Assembly (NCBI GenBank): GCA_020630955.1 | Contig: JAHDIE010000001.1 | Span: 190,140 to 254,139, forward strand | Reading direction: 5' to 3' | DNA length: 64,000 nt | Source of the DNA: Saprospiraceae bacterium | GTDB lineage: Bacteria; Bacteroidota; Bacteroidia; Chitinophagales; Saprospiraceae | Shown here: positions 43,466-52,903 of the stretch, in pieces | Position numbering within the stretch: position 1 is the stretch's first letter | Layout: the number at the start of each line of letters is the position of its first letter | Program-made: the position numbers and the translations under genes | Notes under the pieces: generated by a model | Told to the model about the DNA's origin: nothing | The model's input: only the letters and a program-made list of their open reading frames with translations | Databases searched by the model: none

Positions 43466-44056
43466 TCAAATCATGACTCCATTTATTTCTTTTTTTAAAT
43501 GACTTACACAGTTTGCCAAATGAAGATGACTGTCCATTACTTTCATCATCATCACAGACCCCTCGAGTGAACTGATCATGAATGATGATAATTCCTGTGC
43601 ATTGGTATCTTTCTTTATCTGTTTGTGTTTTATCCCATTCTCAATGATCGTAACGATCGATTGGTGCATTTGCTCCATGATAAATTGTACAACGTGTTTC
43701 AATTCAGGATTTGTATCATCAGCCTCTACAGCAGCATTCATTAGGGGACACCCACCCTTAAATGGAGCTTTTGTATTGTAAGCTGAAAAATATTCCACGA
43801 TACACAACAATTTGTCCTTGCTGTTAGAAGATGCCTTAATCGCATGTGTTATATCACTGAACATCTTATTACACATGGTTCTTAATGCTTCTTTTTCCAA
43901 ACTGGATTTATCTTGAAAATGCCGATAAAGTGCGCCTTTAGTCAGTTTGGCTTTTTCCGTAATATCACTAATCGAGGTAGCCTTATACCCTTGTGTGTTA
44001 AATAACTCACATGCAGTCTTCAAAATAATCGATCGTGTCAATTCAGGATTTCTCAC
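43466..44056 (-). CDS. TetR/AcrR-family transcriptional repressor
   Basis: The 196-residue protein has an N-terminal TetR helix-turn-helix (ILKTACELFNTQGYKATSIS, then ITEKAKLTKGALYRHFQDKS) and a helical ligand-binding C-terminal domain. The start is GTG at 44056, because an in-frame TAA lies immediately before it. A palindromic operator lies 6 bases upstream of the start and a second lies between this gene and the downstream hydrolase gene. The simplest model is an autoregulated repressor that also controls the hydrolase and is released by a small hydrophobic inducer. The inducer is unknown. Confidence 0.93.
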   Translation of the reverse strand: MRNPELTRSIILKTACELFNTQGYKATSISDITEKAKLTKGALYRHFQDKSSLEKEALRTMCNKMFSDITHAIKASSNSKDKLLCIVEYFSAYNTKAPFKGGCPLMNAAVEADDTNPELKHVVQFIMEQMHQSIVTIIENGIKHKQIKKDTNAQELSSFMISSLEGSVMMMKVMDSHLHLANCVSHLKKEINGVMI

Positions 44057-44062
44057 TTAGCG

Positions 44063-44082
44063 AAGATACCGATTGGTATTTA
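44063..44082. promoter_or_regulatory. TetR-type operator O1 (upstream of tetR)
   Basis: AAGATACC, GATT, GGTATTTA form an imperfect inverted repeat just 6 bases upstream of the GTG start of the repressor gene. The sequence matches operator O2 (read on the other strand) over AAGATACCGATwGGTATyT. Confidence 0.75.
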
Positions 44083-44173
44083 ATTATGCAAGTCAAAGTG
44101 TGAAATTACAATAGGAATTTTCGTCTATAACGTTTTCGTTATTACTAAAACTTAATTTGTTACCAGCCTAAAT

Positions 44174-46339
44174 TTAATTTATGAGGACAAATTGCTTTGT
44201 GGAATGTTCAACGCCGGCAGACTGAATAATAAGGTTATATACTCCAGGTGATAAAGCTGACACATCAATACGAAGAATACGATCACTGATGACATCAACT
44301 TCAATTGGTAATTCACGTCCCAACATATCAAATATCCGACATTGCATATCTGGACTAAATGGCTTATCAAAAATCAACTTTGCACTTTCCGTAACAGGAT
44401 TTGGCAGTAATACATAATCAAAGCCTGGTTCGGGATTTATAACCAAAGTAGAATCACAAATTCCAAACAAGTTATTATCCATCCATTGCAACCTATCGTT
44501 GATAAATCCTTTCAGATAAGCAAGCTCGCCATTGTAAGAACCAGGTACTTGTGCATTTGGCCAAACCCACTCTTCTAAGATCGGCCATCTTTGGTAATTC
44601 ATCCCTAATGATGAATCTAGAAGATCGGCTTGGTCTTCAATAAATTGATACAAACTGTCGCGATGCAGTACTCCATTTCTAAGTTCTTGCCAACGACATT
44701 TTGCATGATTCCTAAATACTTCATTGACCATGAGCCTACCCCACCAAAAAGGATTTCCTTGATCACAATGTCTATTGTACATGAATCCACTGGTGTTCCA
44801 GCCTTCACAAAAATCTACATTTCCAAAAGACAAATTAAAATCCCATAAGGGTCCACATTTCAATTTTCCACCGTTACTGTCCTTGTCTTTGTGCATGTAG
44901 GTTGAGAATCTATAAGCATCAATATCCATCGCAAATTCTACCAAAAGAAAATGATCTACAAAAGATTCGATATCAATAAAATCTAGAAAATTCTTTCCTC
45001 CTACAAAGCTTTCCGTATTCAACATTGAAAGTTCAAAGGAATCTATATAGGATTGAATATATGCTGCCTGAGCAGGTAAAATATGTGTTCGTCTAGGGTA
45101 CACATATTGATACTGTAGTTTTTTTCCTGGTGCTGTTGCAACATCATAATTTGAATACCAATCAGGAGCATCTTTATCTATTTTGATGATATACCCGCCT
45201 GTTAATTCATCTCCAGCAATATCTTCCACTCGCAACTTGGCGATATCCACCCTGTTTTTATCTCGCTTAATCTGTTCCATCAAAATGTAGATTCCTTCAT
45301 AGGAACCATTAACTTCTAGATCCACAAAACGGGTCCTACTTGCATATTGACCCATTTTATTTGCAACATCAAAAATCAAAACATTGCGCATTAAGGTTTT
45401 GTCAGAATAAGGTCCATGAAGAATAAAATCCTCTTCTGATGGAAAGTTTAAGAACGAAACATCTTGATCCTCCCCTTCTGAGTCTATGGTCTCAAAAGAG
45501 TAACTATTTTTTGGAAAAAGAAACAAAGATGTTTGGCCTCGTTTTTCGATTCTTATGTCCCCAACAAATTCATTGGGTGCATCCAATGAACTATTTATGT
45601 TTCCAAATTGATTCCAAATAATTTCAATATCACCTATTATTTTTGGTTCGTTGGGAATCTCTTCTCCATTTGTATTAATTTTAACAATGGGTAAGGTACT
45701 TTCAAAGTCAGGAGAAATAATAAATTCTGGAAGCGGTCCAAAATCTAAATTACTCTCTGTGCTTGAAAATGAAAGCCAATAAGAAGAAGTTAAATCCGAA
45801 CTTGAAAAACCGTTTCTATTTAAGGTCTGTATGGCTAAAACATTTTCACCATTAACCAAAATATTTTGCAAATCTGTGCTAATAAAATAATAACTTACTG
45901 CTCCCCCTTGATACAACTGTGCCTCATGTTCGGCGATCGTATTGCTATTAAAACCTGGATTGAGTTCAGCAACATTTTCCCGAGCTATTTCTACCCCATT
46001 GAGATATGCGACAAAACCATCATCATAATCAGCATTAAATAAGGCCACAATGACTTTGCTTTTATCACTCACGGTAAATACTTTCCGCATGTATAATGAC
46101 ATGACAGGATCAATTATAGTTGCATCGTCACCATCCCCGTAGCCAATACTTCCTTGACCAATATTCCAATTGCTGTCATCAAAATCAATATTTTTCCAAT
46201 TGTTAGAAACCGCTTCAACACCACGAAAGTACCGCCAATCGTCACTATTATAAATCGCTGTTTGCCAAAAAGTACTCTGTCCAGAAGAATTAAAGACAAA
46301 TGCAATTGTAAAGCTTAAACAATAAAAATATTTTCTCAT
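44174..46339 (-). CDS. Secreted CotH-kinase-family protein with T9SS sorting domain
   Basis: The 721-residue protein starts with a signal peptide (ending SSGQ, residue 21). A galactose-binding-like beta domain occupies about 22-205 (WRYFRGVEAVSNNWKNIDFD start). A CotH domain follows at about 210-640, with EKRGQTSLFLFPKNSYSFET, the phosphate-binding-type RNVLIFDVANKMG, YILMEQIKRD, GYIIKIDKD and the acidic WDFNLSFGN. A C-terminal T9SS type A domain starts near LLPNPVTESAKL. In spore coats CotH is a protein kinase; secreted Bacteroidota homologues are common and their substrates are unknown. It is monocistronic and divergent from the Tat-type dehydrogenase pair. Confidence 0.92.
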   Translation of the reverse strand: MRKYFYCLSFTIAFVFNSSGQSTFWQTAIYNSDDWRYFRGVEAVSNNWKNIDFDDSNWNIGQGSIGYGDGDDATIIDPVMSLYMRKVFTVSDKSKVIVALFNADYDDGFVAYLNGVEIARENVAELNPGFNSNTIAEHEAQLYQGGAVSYYFISTDLQNILVNGENVLAIQTLNRNGFSSSDLTSSYWLSFSSTESNLDFGPLPEFIISPDFESTLPIVKINTNGEEIPNEPKIIGDIEIIWNQFGNINSSLDAPNEFVGDIRIEKRGQTSLFLFPKNSYSFETIDSEGEDQDVSFLNFPSEEDFILHGPYSDKTLMRNVLIFDVANKMGQYASRTRFVDLEVNGSYEGIYILMEQIKRDKNRVDIAKLRVEDIAGDELTGGYIIKIDKDAPDWYSNYDVATAPGKKLQYQYVYPRRTHILPAQAAYIQSYIDSFELSMLNTESFVGGKNFLDFIDIESFVDHFLLVEFAMDIDAYRFSTYMHKDKDSNGGKLKCGPLWDFNLSFGNVDFCEGWNTSGFMYNRHCDQGNPFWWGRLMVNEVFRNHAKCRWQELRNGVLHRDSLYQFIEDQADLLDSSLGMNYQRWPILEEWVWPNAQVPGSYNGELAYLKGFINDRLQWMDNNLFGICDSTLVINPEPGFDYVLLPNPVTESAKLIFDKPFSPDMQCRIFDMLGRELPIEVDVISDRILRIDVSALSPGVYNLIIQSAGVEHSTKQFVLIN

Positions 46340-46519
46340 AAAATTGTAAGGTAAAAACTAAAGATTAGAATATAAATAAAAAGAAAGTATTTAAATCGAA
46401 GGATATATTCTTTTGTCGTAACTCCAACTCATTATTAATTCTTGTTTAGCATAACTTTTTACTTTAAACCACTATTCAAAAAGTGCAGATATATTTTGTA
46501 ACTTAATGAAAATAATAAA

Positions 46520-47083
46520 ATGAAACGAAGAGATATCATAAAATACACTGTGTATGTAACAGGGACTGCTTTGAGCATTCCTTTGGCAACTAGTATCTTG
46601 ACAGGATGCAATATTGACCAATCCTTACAAAACTATCAACCCCGGTTTTTTAACGCAGAACAAATGTTGGAATTAAAGAATCTAGTGGATTTAATTCTTC
46701 CAAAAACAGAAAGTCCTGCAGCTTCAGAAGTTGGTGTACACAACACCATTGATGCCATGACAGTGATTTATGACAATGAAAAATTAACAACTTTTAAAGA
46801 AGGATTCAATGAATTAATCCTTTATTTAAACCAACAATCAAATGATGGTCAGTTTTCACATTTACCGAAAGGTGAACAATTACAAATATTAAAATCCATG
46901 GAAAACTCCCAAGTTAAGCTAAAATCAAAAGAAACATTTATAGAAATAAAACAGCAAACCATTGCCTACTATCTAAAATCTGAAGAAATAGCATTAAATT
47001 TTCTAAATTATGATCCTATTCCAGGTGAATATATTGGATGCATTCCTCTTTCACAAGTAAATGGAATAGCATGGGCAGAATGA
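46520..47083 (+). CDS. Gluconate 2-dehydrogenase subunit 3-like Tat lipoprotein
   Basis: The 187-residue protein begins MKRRDIIKYTVYVTGTALSI and reaches a Cys in LTGCN (residue 30). This combines a twin-arginine signal with a lipobox. The mature part is helical, with LVDLILPKTESPAASEVGV, the characteristic region of the gluconate_2-dh3 family (L...D.iiP.t..PgA...gv). The small subunit accompanies a flavin GMC dehydrogenase and probably carries it across the inner membrane by Tat. Its TGA overlaps the ATG of the GMC gene (ATGA at 47080-47083), so equimolar synthesis is likely. Confidence 0.9.
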   Translation: MKRRDIIKYTVYVTGTALSIPLATSILTGCNIDQSLQNYQPRFFNAEQMLELKNLVDLILPKTESPAASEVGVHNTIDAMTVIYDNEKLTTFKEGFNELILYLNQQSNDGQFSHLPKGEQLQILKSMENSQVKLKSKETFIEIKQQTIAYYLKSEEIALNFLNYDPIPGEYIGCIPLSQVNGIAWAE

Positions 47084-48792
47084 TGTTCAACGCAAAAGGA
47101 AAGGAGGAAAGAACTTTCGATGCAATCGTGATAGGCTCTGGTATAAGTGGTGGATATGCAGCCATGGAACTTTGTAAAAAAGGACATAAAACATTGGTTC
47201 TAGAAAGAGGTAGAGATATTAAACATGGTGATTATCCTACAGCAAACAAAGACCAGTGGGAATTGCCAAATCTAGGATCTGTGGCGCAGGATGAAATTGA
47301 CAAACACTACTTTAAACAAAATAGATTGGGATGGTGGGTCAGTGAAGGACACAAGCACCTCATCAATAAAGATGATGAATATCCCTATGAAGAAATCAAA
47401 AGATTTGATTGGATTAGAGGACATCATGTTGGTGGTAGGTCATTGATGTGGGGACGGCAATGTTATCGTTGGAGTGATATAGATTTTGAAGCAAATTTAA
47501 AAGAAGGCATTGCAATTGATTGGCCGATCCGCTATAAAGACATTGAACCTTGGTATAATTATGTAGAAACCTTTGTGGGTGTTAGTGGACAAAAAGAAGG
47601 TTTGCCACAATTACCAGATGGTGTATTTCTCAAGCCTCATGATCTAAATTGTGTTGAGCAACATATGCGTGAAGCAGTCCTTAAAAAATATCCCAAACGA
47701 CTCATCACTCCGGGACGTTGTGCAAACCTTACAGAGTACAAACCTGAGATACATCTCGGTAAGAGAGGTCAATGTCAAAACAGAAATAGGTGTGTTAGAG
47801 GTTGCCCCTATGGAGCATATTTTAGTAGTCAATCAGCAACACTTCCCGTTGCTGAAGATACGGGAAACTTGAGTCTTAGACCAAATAGCATTGTTTCTGA
47901 AATTATCTATGATGACAAACAAGGAAAGGCTACAGGGGTAAGAGTGAAGGATAGGATTACAGGGGAAGAGCTTGAATTTTTTGCAAGAATAATATTCTGT
48001 AATGCAAGCACAATTGGTACTACCGCAATTCTTCTAAATAGTCGAACAGAAGCTTTTCCAAATGGGTTAGGAAATGTAAGTGGAGAATTAGGACATAACT
48101 TAATGGACCACCATTATGGTATGGGAGCAACTGGAACCATAGAAGGATTTGACGACAAGTATTACAAAGGAAGAAGACCCAATGGATTTTATATTCCAAG
48201 ATTTAGAAATATAAGTGAGGATACCAAGCGAGAAGATTATGTTCGAGGATTTGGATATCAAGGAGGTGCTTTTAGAACTACAAATATTCCTGAGGGATTA
48301 ATAGGAGAAGAGCTCAAAAAGGAAATTTTTAAACCGGGAGAGTATCAGGTATGGATGACATGTTTTGGTGAAATCTTACCCCATCATGACAACAAGATGT
48401 TTTTAGATTTTGACAAACAGGACAAACATGGAATGCCGATTATTACATTTGACGCTCAATTAAGAGAGAACGAAATTGCTCTTCGAAGGGATGGCGTAAA
48501 ATGTGCTGAAGAAATTCTTGAAGCAGCTGGCGCAAAAAATATTAGAACATGGAATGATGCAACTGCAATTGGTGCCTGTATTCATGAAATGGGAACTGCA
48601 AGAATGGGACATAGCAATCAATCAAGTATTCTAAACAAATGGAATCAAATCCATGATGTACCAAACGTATTTGTAACAGATGGAGCCTGTATGACTAGCT
48701 CTGGTACCCAGAATCCTAGCATCACCTATATGGCATTAACTGCTCGAGCAGTAAATTATGCAGACCAACAAATACAAAGTGGAAAACTATAA
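47080..48792 (+). CDS. GMC-family FAD-dependent oxidoreductase (gluconate/sugar dehydrogenase large subunit-like)
   Basis: The roughly 570-residue flavoenzyme has an N-terminal FAD Rossmann motif (IVIGSGISGGYAAMELCKKG), then VGGRSLMWGRQCYRW. A Cys-rich loop (GQCQNRNRCVRGCPYGAYFS) follows, like those binding an Fe-S cluster in FAD sugar dehydrogenases. The C-terminal GMC part has the catalytic His region (HEMGTARMGH) and VFVTDGACMTSSGTQNPS. I chose ATG 47080 because it overlaps the preceding TGA; an in-frame ATG at 47038 lies inside that gene. It probably oxidises a sugar, sugar acid or alcohol in the periplasm with its Tat partner. No cytochrome subunit gene is adjacent, so the electron acceptor is unknown. 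Confidence 0.92.
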   Translation: MMFNAKGKEERTFDAIVIGSGISGGYAAMELCKKGHKTLVLERGRDIKHGDYPTANKDQWELPNLGSVAQDEIDKHYFKQNRLGWWVSEGHKHLINKDDEYPYEEIKRFDWIRGHHVGGRSLMWGRQCYRWSDIDFEANLKEGIAIDWPIRYKDIEPWYNYVETFVGVSGQKEGLPQLPDGVFLKPHDLNCVEQHMREAVLKKYPKRLITPGRCANLTEYKPEIHLGKRGQCQNRNRCVRGCPYGAYFSSQSATLPVAEDTGNLSLRPNSIVSEIIYDDKQGKATGVRVKDRITGEELEFFARIIFCNASTIGTTAILLNSRTEAFPNGLGNVSGELGHNLMDHHYGMGATGTIEGFDDKYYKGRRPNGFYIPRFRNISEDTKREDYVRGFGYQGGAFRTTNIPEGLIGEELKKEIFKPGEYQVWMTCFGEILPHHDNKMFLDFDKQDKHGMPIITFDAQLRENEIALRRDGVKCAEEILEAAGAKNIRTWNDATAIGACIHEMGTARMGHSNQSSILNKWNQIHDVPNVFVTDGACMTSSGTQNPSITYMALTARAVNYADQQIQSGKL

Positions 48793-48983
48793 AAAAAAGT
48801 TTAGCTAGATAGATGACATTTTATGGTCATTAAGATTAGCATACAATTTCAAATGTTATCGTTTTTCTTAAAATATTAGAATTTATAATATTTAAGGTTA
48901 TATTGAGTTGGATTTATAAGGATGATTGCTCAATCATCTTAGTCCCTACACCCAATAACAGCTTCAAGCTTCAAACGAAAAAT

Positions 48984-51317
48984 ATGACATCTAAGAATTT
49001 CTTAGCAATCATTGTATTGCTCATTCTTCTGCCATTACAATCTTATTGTCATGGTGTTGCCATTGTTGATGCAACAGGACAGGCATACTTCCAATTAAAC
49101 TCTTCAAATGTGGAAGTGACCGTTAAAAATCAAATTGCCATTGTAAAATCGAGTCAGATTTTTATCAATAATCAGTCCACTGAAACACGAATTAAGTTTG
49201 CCTATCCATTACCTGCTGGTGCAAATCCAATAAGTCTGAGATGGAAAGTAAATGGAGAATGGAAAGAAGCAGAAGTAAGTGGGGATTCGCAAGACACAAC
49301 ACTTCCATCCAATGGAGGTCCTGGAGGATCTGGAGGAAGTTCGGGCACCGCTTCAAGTGCTTTAGATAATTATCTTGGCAATACACCATTGTATTTTGAT
49401 CTTGCTGATGTCTTAGAACCAGGCCAATCCATCGAATTTGAAATGACCTATGTTGAATTGCTGGCTTATTCCTTTGGAGAAGTCTCATTTCAATATCCTA
49501 ATAAGTACAATTTGATTCAAGACGCCCCAATTGAAAGCAATACCTTTAGCTTTAGGTTAGAGTCCGACAGAGTGATTGAACAGCTTGATCTTATGAACTA
49601 TAATGAATCAAGCAATACCAACTTAACAGGAACACTTTCTGTCTTAGAACACAATGGAATTAATGAAATTCCAGATAAAGATTACAACATAAGCTATCGT
49701 TTGCAATCTAATCAATTAGGAATTTATAGTATGAGCACATATCTTACTGACTCATTGGTAACATGCGATGAATTTGGGAAAGGTTTTGTGTCCCTAATAA
49801 TCGAGCCAGAAAGCAATGCAGAAGTAGAAGTAATTCAGAAAAACTTTACCCTTATTATTGATCGATCTGGAAGTATGAATGGTGAAAAAATCATACAAGC
49901 CAAAGATGCGGCCAAATTTATTATCAACAATTTAAACAGTGGAGATAAATTTAATATCATTGATTTCAGTTCAGGAATTAATTCATTCTCTGAAGGTCAT
50001 GCAGAATCAACAGACCAAAATATTCAAAACGCGATTAGTTATATTGATGAAATTAACGCAGGTGGATCTACAAATATCAATGATGCCTTACTTGACGCTA
50101 TTTCAGAATTTAGTGCTGCCGAACCTGACAAAGCAAATATCATCATCTTTTTCACAGATGGAGAGGCAACGGTTGGAATTACCAACACTTCTCAAATTCT
50201 TGAAAATGTAAATGGTGCCAATAATCTAAGTGAATCGAATGTGTTTTTATTCACTTTTGGAATTGGAGAAAGTGTCAATAAACCGCTGCTGACATTACTA
50301 GCAAGAGAAAATAGTGGTTTGGTTAATTTTTTAGAGAATCAAGAATTGGAAGAAGAAATCACAAACTTCTTTCTTAAAGTAAATAATCCGGTTTTAATCA
50401 ATACATCAATCGAGATTACACCTGCTGGAAGCATTCAAAGTTTTCACCCGTCTCTTGTTCCTAATCTTTACAAAGGACAACAATTGATCATTTCTGGAAG
50501 GTACCTGAACCCACAGGATGTTAATATCACCTTAGAAGGGATGGCATTTAATCTTCCTGTAAGTTATGATTTCCCAATCAGTCTAAGTGATAGTACAGTT
50601 GTTGATCAGTCCTTTCTGCCCAAAATTTGGGCAAAACAAAAAATTGATGAATTAAGCTTAGATTATCTCATTGAAGAAGACCAAAGTCAAGCTGACATAA
50701 TTCAAAACCAAATTGATGAATTGAGTACATGTTATAGTGTTGTAAGTGTTGCTTTCAGTAGTTTCGAAGACAGCTCTCTTGAGGTCGACCTTGTAAATTT
50801 CGAAATCAGTCAAAAGGAAGAAGATGTGATTTTGGAATGGACAACAGCTGTTGAAATCAACAATGAAGAATTTGTAATTGAAAGATCTCAAAATGGAATC
50901 GAATTTCAAGAAATCGGAAGAGTCCAAGGTGCAGGTAATTCTACTGAAACAATTCATTATTTATTTGTAGACAGATCACCTTTTGATGGAATAGCTTATT
51001 ATCGCTTAAAGCAGATTGATTTGGATGGACATGTCAGTTATTCTGAAGTAAAAGTTATTGTCATTGAAAATAAAGTAGAGAATACCAGGTACTTGCTGTA
51101 CCCTAACCCTCTTCCTCAAGGAGAGAACTTATTCATTGATTCAAACAATGATTCAGAGATATCCATACAAATTATTAATCCACTTGGAAAAATAATTTAT
51201 CAAGATTTAATTTTATCCCAAGACTTAATCAATATACCGGAATTGACCAAAGGCAGTTATCTGGTTGAACTCAAGGTCAAAGAAAAATCTCAACATTTCA
51301 CCTTGTTTGTCAGGTAG
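48984..51317 (+). CDS. Secreted VIT/von Willebrand A-domain protein with T9SS sorting domain
   Basis: Starting at ATG 48984, the product is 777 residues with a signal peptide (ending SYCHG). An upstream in-frame TTG at 48903 is a less likely start because it would precede the signal peptide. Residues about 25-165 match a vault inter-alpha-trypsin (VIT) domain, with a Gly/Ser linker. A vWA domain at about 285-460 has the metal-site motif DRSGSMNGEKI, then GSTNIND and FFTDGEA. A beta-sandwich region and a T9SS type A domain (YPNPLPQGENLF) complete it. It is probably a cell-surface adhesion or protein-binding factor. A strong terminator follows. Confidence 0.9.
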   Translation: MTSKNFLAIIVLLILLPLQSYCHGVAIVDATGQAYFQLNSSNVEVTVKNQIAIVKSSQIFINNQSTETRIKFAYPLPAGANPISLRWKVNGEWKEAEVSGDSQDTTLPSNGGPGGSGGSSGTASSALDNYLGNTPLYFDLADVLEPGQSIEFEMTYVELLAYSFGEVSFQYPNKYNLIQDAPIESNTFSFRLESDRVIEQLDLMNYNESSNTNLTGTLSVLEHNGINEIPDKDYNISYRLQSNQLGIYSMSTYLTDSLVTCDEFGKGFVSLIIEPESNAEVEVIQKNFTLIIDRSGSMNGEKIIQAKDAAKFIINNLNSGDKFNIIDFSSGINSFSEGHAESTDQNIQNAISYIDEINAGGSTNINDALLDAISEFSAAEPDKANIIIFFTDGEATVGITNTSQILENVNGANNLSESNVFLFTFGIGESVNKPLLTLLARENSGLVNFLENQELEEEITNFFLKVNNPVLINTSIEITPAGSIQSFHPSLVPNLYKGQQLIISGRYLNPQDVNITLEGMAFNLPVSYDFPISLSDSTVVDQSFLPKIWAKQKIDELSLDYLIEEDQSQADIIQNQIDELSTCYSVVSVAFSSFEDSSLEVDLVNFEISQKEEDVILEWTTAVEINNEEFVIERSQNGIEFQEIGRVQGAGNSTETIHYLFVDRSPFDGIAYYRLKQIDLDGHVSYSEVKVIVIENKVENTRYLLYPNPLPQGENLFIDSNNDSEISIQIINPLGKIIYQDLILSQDLINIPELTKGSYLVELKVKEKSQHFTLFVR

Positions 51318-51334
51318 TTAAAGGTTTGAAAAAT

Positions 51335-51370
51335 AAAAGGAGCTGGTTGAAAAATCAGCTCCTTTTATTT
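51335..51370 (+). terminator. Intrinsic terminator after VIT/vWA gene
   Basis: A perfect eleven-base stem AAAAGGAGCTG / CAGCTCCTTTT encloses a ten-base loop and continues into a T-rich tail. It lies 17 bases after the stop codon. Confidence 0.88.
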
Positions 51371-51419
51371 TTATCTGTTTGAGTTTCTTATCTATCTTTA
51401 TTTGATTCAAATTTGACAA

Positions 51420-52400
51420 ATGAAAAAAATCATCCTGCTATTGATCTCAAGCATACTACTTTCTTGCAGTACAAGTAATGAACTAAAATTTAAAAGATCA
51501 ATGCACCGGGCTATTGATCAATCGTTAGAAGTCCAAACCATGACAGATAGCATTACCCTGTATGGCACCATGACCCTTCCTCAAGCAACAAAAAAAGTGC
51601 CCTTGTGTATTATCATTGCAGGCTCAGGACCAACAGATAGAAACTGTAATAATCCTTTCGGAAAAAGTAATGCCTACAAAATGATTGCTGAAGAGTTAAT
51701 GGACAATGGGATTGCTACAATAAGATATGACAAAAGAATGATTGGGGAAAGTGTAGATGTTGCCATACAGGAAAAAGATTTGAGATTTGATCATATGGTC
51801 GACGATGCCTCAAATTGGGTAAAGTTATTTGAAAATGATCCAAGATTTTCATCCATTACCATTATGGGTCACAGTGAAGGTTCTTTGATAGGTATATTGA
51901 CCGCTCAAAGAAATTCTTCGGTAACAAAGTTTGTCTCATTAGCAGGCCCTGCTCAAGCTGCAGACGTACTCTTGCTTGAACAAATTGGCAAGCAATTACC
52001 TTTTGCTGTGCCTAACATCAAGAAGATTTTTGAAAAACTAAAGCAAGGTGAATTTATTGAAGAAATTGATCCTACTCTGATGTCCATATTAAGACCCAGT
52101 GTACAAGCATACATGGCGTCTTGGTTTCAGTATACTCCGACCACCGAAATTGCGAAACTTAAAATACCTAGTTTAATCATACAAGGAACAACTGACATAC
52201 AAGTTGAAACTTCCGAGGCAGAACTTCTTCATGAAGCCTCTCCTAATTCTGAATTACTAATCATCCCTCAATCAAACCATATTTTAAAAGATGCACCAGA
52301 AGATCGGATAGAAAATATTAAAACCTATTCAGATCCTAGCCTGCCCCTAAGTGATGGAGTGGTAGATGCAATCATCAACTTTGTGTTCCAAAAAAGTTAA
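51420..52400 (+). CDS. Alpha/beta hydrolase lipoprotein (esterase-like)
   Basis: The 326-residue protein has a lipobox (ILLSCSTS, Cys16). The alpha/beta hydrolase fold shows the oxyanion region IIAGSGPTDRNCNNP, IRYDKRMIGES, a nucleophile Ser in IMGHSEGSLIG, Asp in IQGTTDIQVE and His in PQSNHILKD. The GSGPTDRNGN-type segment is characteristic of a widespread secreted esterase group. It should hydrolyse ester or peptide-like substrates at the envelope; the substrate is not known. The gene is monocistronic and ends at a perfect palindromic terminator. Confidence 0.87.
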   Translation: MKKIILLLISSILLSCSTSNELKFKRSMHRAIDQSLEVQTMTDSITLYGTMTLPQATKKVPLCIIIAGSGPTDRNCNNPFGKSNAYKMIAEELMDNGIATIRYDKRMIGESVDVAIQEKDLRFDHMVDDASNWVKLFENDPRFSSITIMGHSEGSLIGILTAQRNSSVTKFVSLAGPAQAADVLLLEQIGKQLPFAVPNIKKIFEKLKQGEFIEEIDPTLMSILRPSVQAYMASWFQYTPTTEIAKLKIPSLIIQGTTDIQVETSEAELLHEASPNSELLIIPQSNHILKDAPEDRIENIKTYSDPSLPLSDGVVDAIINFVFQKS

Positions 52401-52520
52401 ACTAAAAAAATTTGGTCAATAGATCTAGTAAATCTGTAATCAACCTTTGCCAAGTTTTTAAGAATTATTGAAAAAATTTCAGGAAAACCTTTAGTTGAAA
52501 AAAGATTAGAACATTATATT

Positions 52521-52555
52521 AAAGAAGCCAACAATTGTTGGCTTCTTTTCTTTTG
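52521..52555. terminator. Bidirectional terminator with a perfect 14-bp stem
   Basis: AAAGAAGCCAACAA is followed immediately by its exact reverse complement, then CTTTT on the plus strand. It is shared by the esterase lipoprotein gene and the small minus-strand gene ending at 52565. Confidence 0.9.
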
Positions 52556-52564
52556 ATATGCCGA

Positions 52565-52819
52565 TCACCAGTTGGGATCAACTTTTTCATCTAGTTTAAG
52601 TTCATGCCAAGGCAAGACTGGTTGAGTTTTATTTACTCTATGCTTACAAAGCGTATTAAATGCAGCTTTATCCTCAATATTAATGCCTGCATCGTGACCA
52701 TGTAAAAGCTCAATACAGTCCATTTTCGTTAAATTCAATAGTCTGTTTGTGCATAGTGATTTTTGGTCAGAACTGCCTTCATTATCCAAGGCTTGACCCA
52801 GTGTTTCTTTCTCTTTCAT
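52565..52819 (-). CDS. Small hypothetical protein (84 aa)
   Basis: The 84-residue polar protein has no signal peptide or membrane helix. It contains a probable helix-turn region (LLNLTKMDCIELLHGHDAGI), three cysteines, and a C-terminal PWHELKLDEKVDPNW. No family is recognised. Its 3' end lies just before a strong bidirectional terminator, supporting transcription from the minus strand. It is divergent from the adenylate cyclase gene across 84 bases. A regulatory or accessory role is possible, but nothing in the sequence states one. Confidence 0.6.
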   Translation of the reverse strand: MKEKETLGQALDNEGSSDQKSLCTNRLLNLTKMDCIELLHGHDAGINIEDKAAFNTLCKHRVNKTQPVLPWHELKLDEKVDPNW

Positions 52820-52903
52820 ATTGGGGTATTTTAATTAATAAAAGGGTTAATACTTAAATATACATTATTTTTCGTACATTTCTTGTCTAACCCTTAGTAC
52901 CAA

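Noticed and set aside
47038-47083. Earlier ATG start for the GMC oxidoreductase at 47038
   Set aside because: It would overlap the subunit-3 gene by 46 bases, whereas ATG 47080 gives a standard ATGA overlap and begins just before the FAD motif.
48903-48983. Upstream TTG start for the VIT/vWA protein
   Set aside because: It would place a polar 27-residue stretch before a clear signal peptide; ATG 48984 is preferred.
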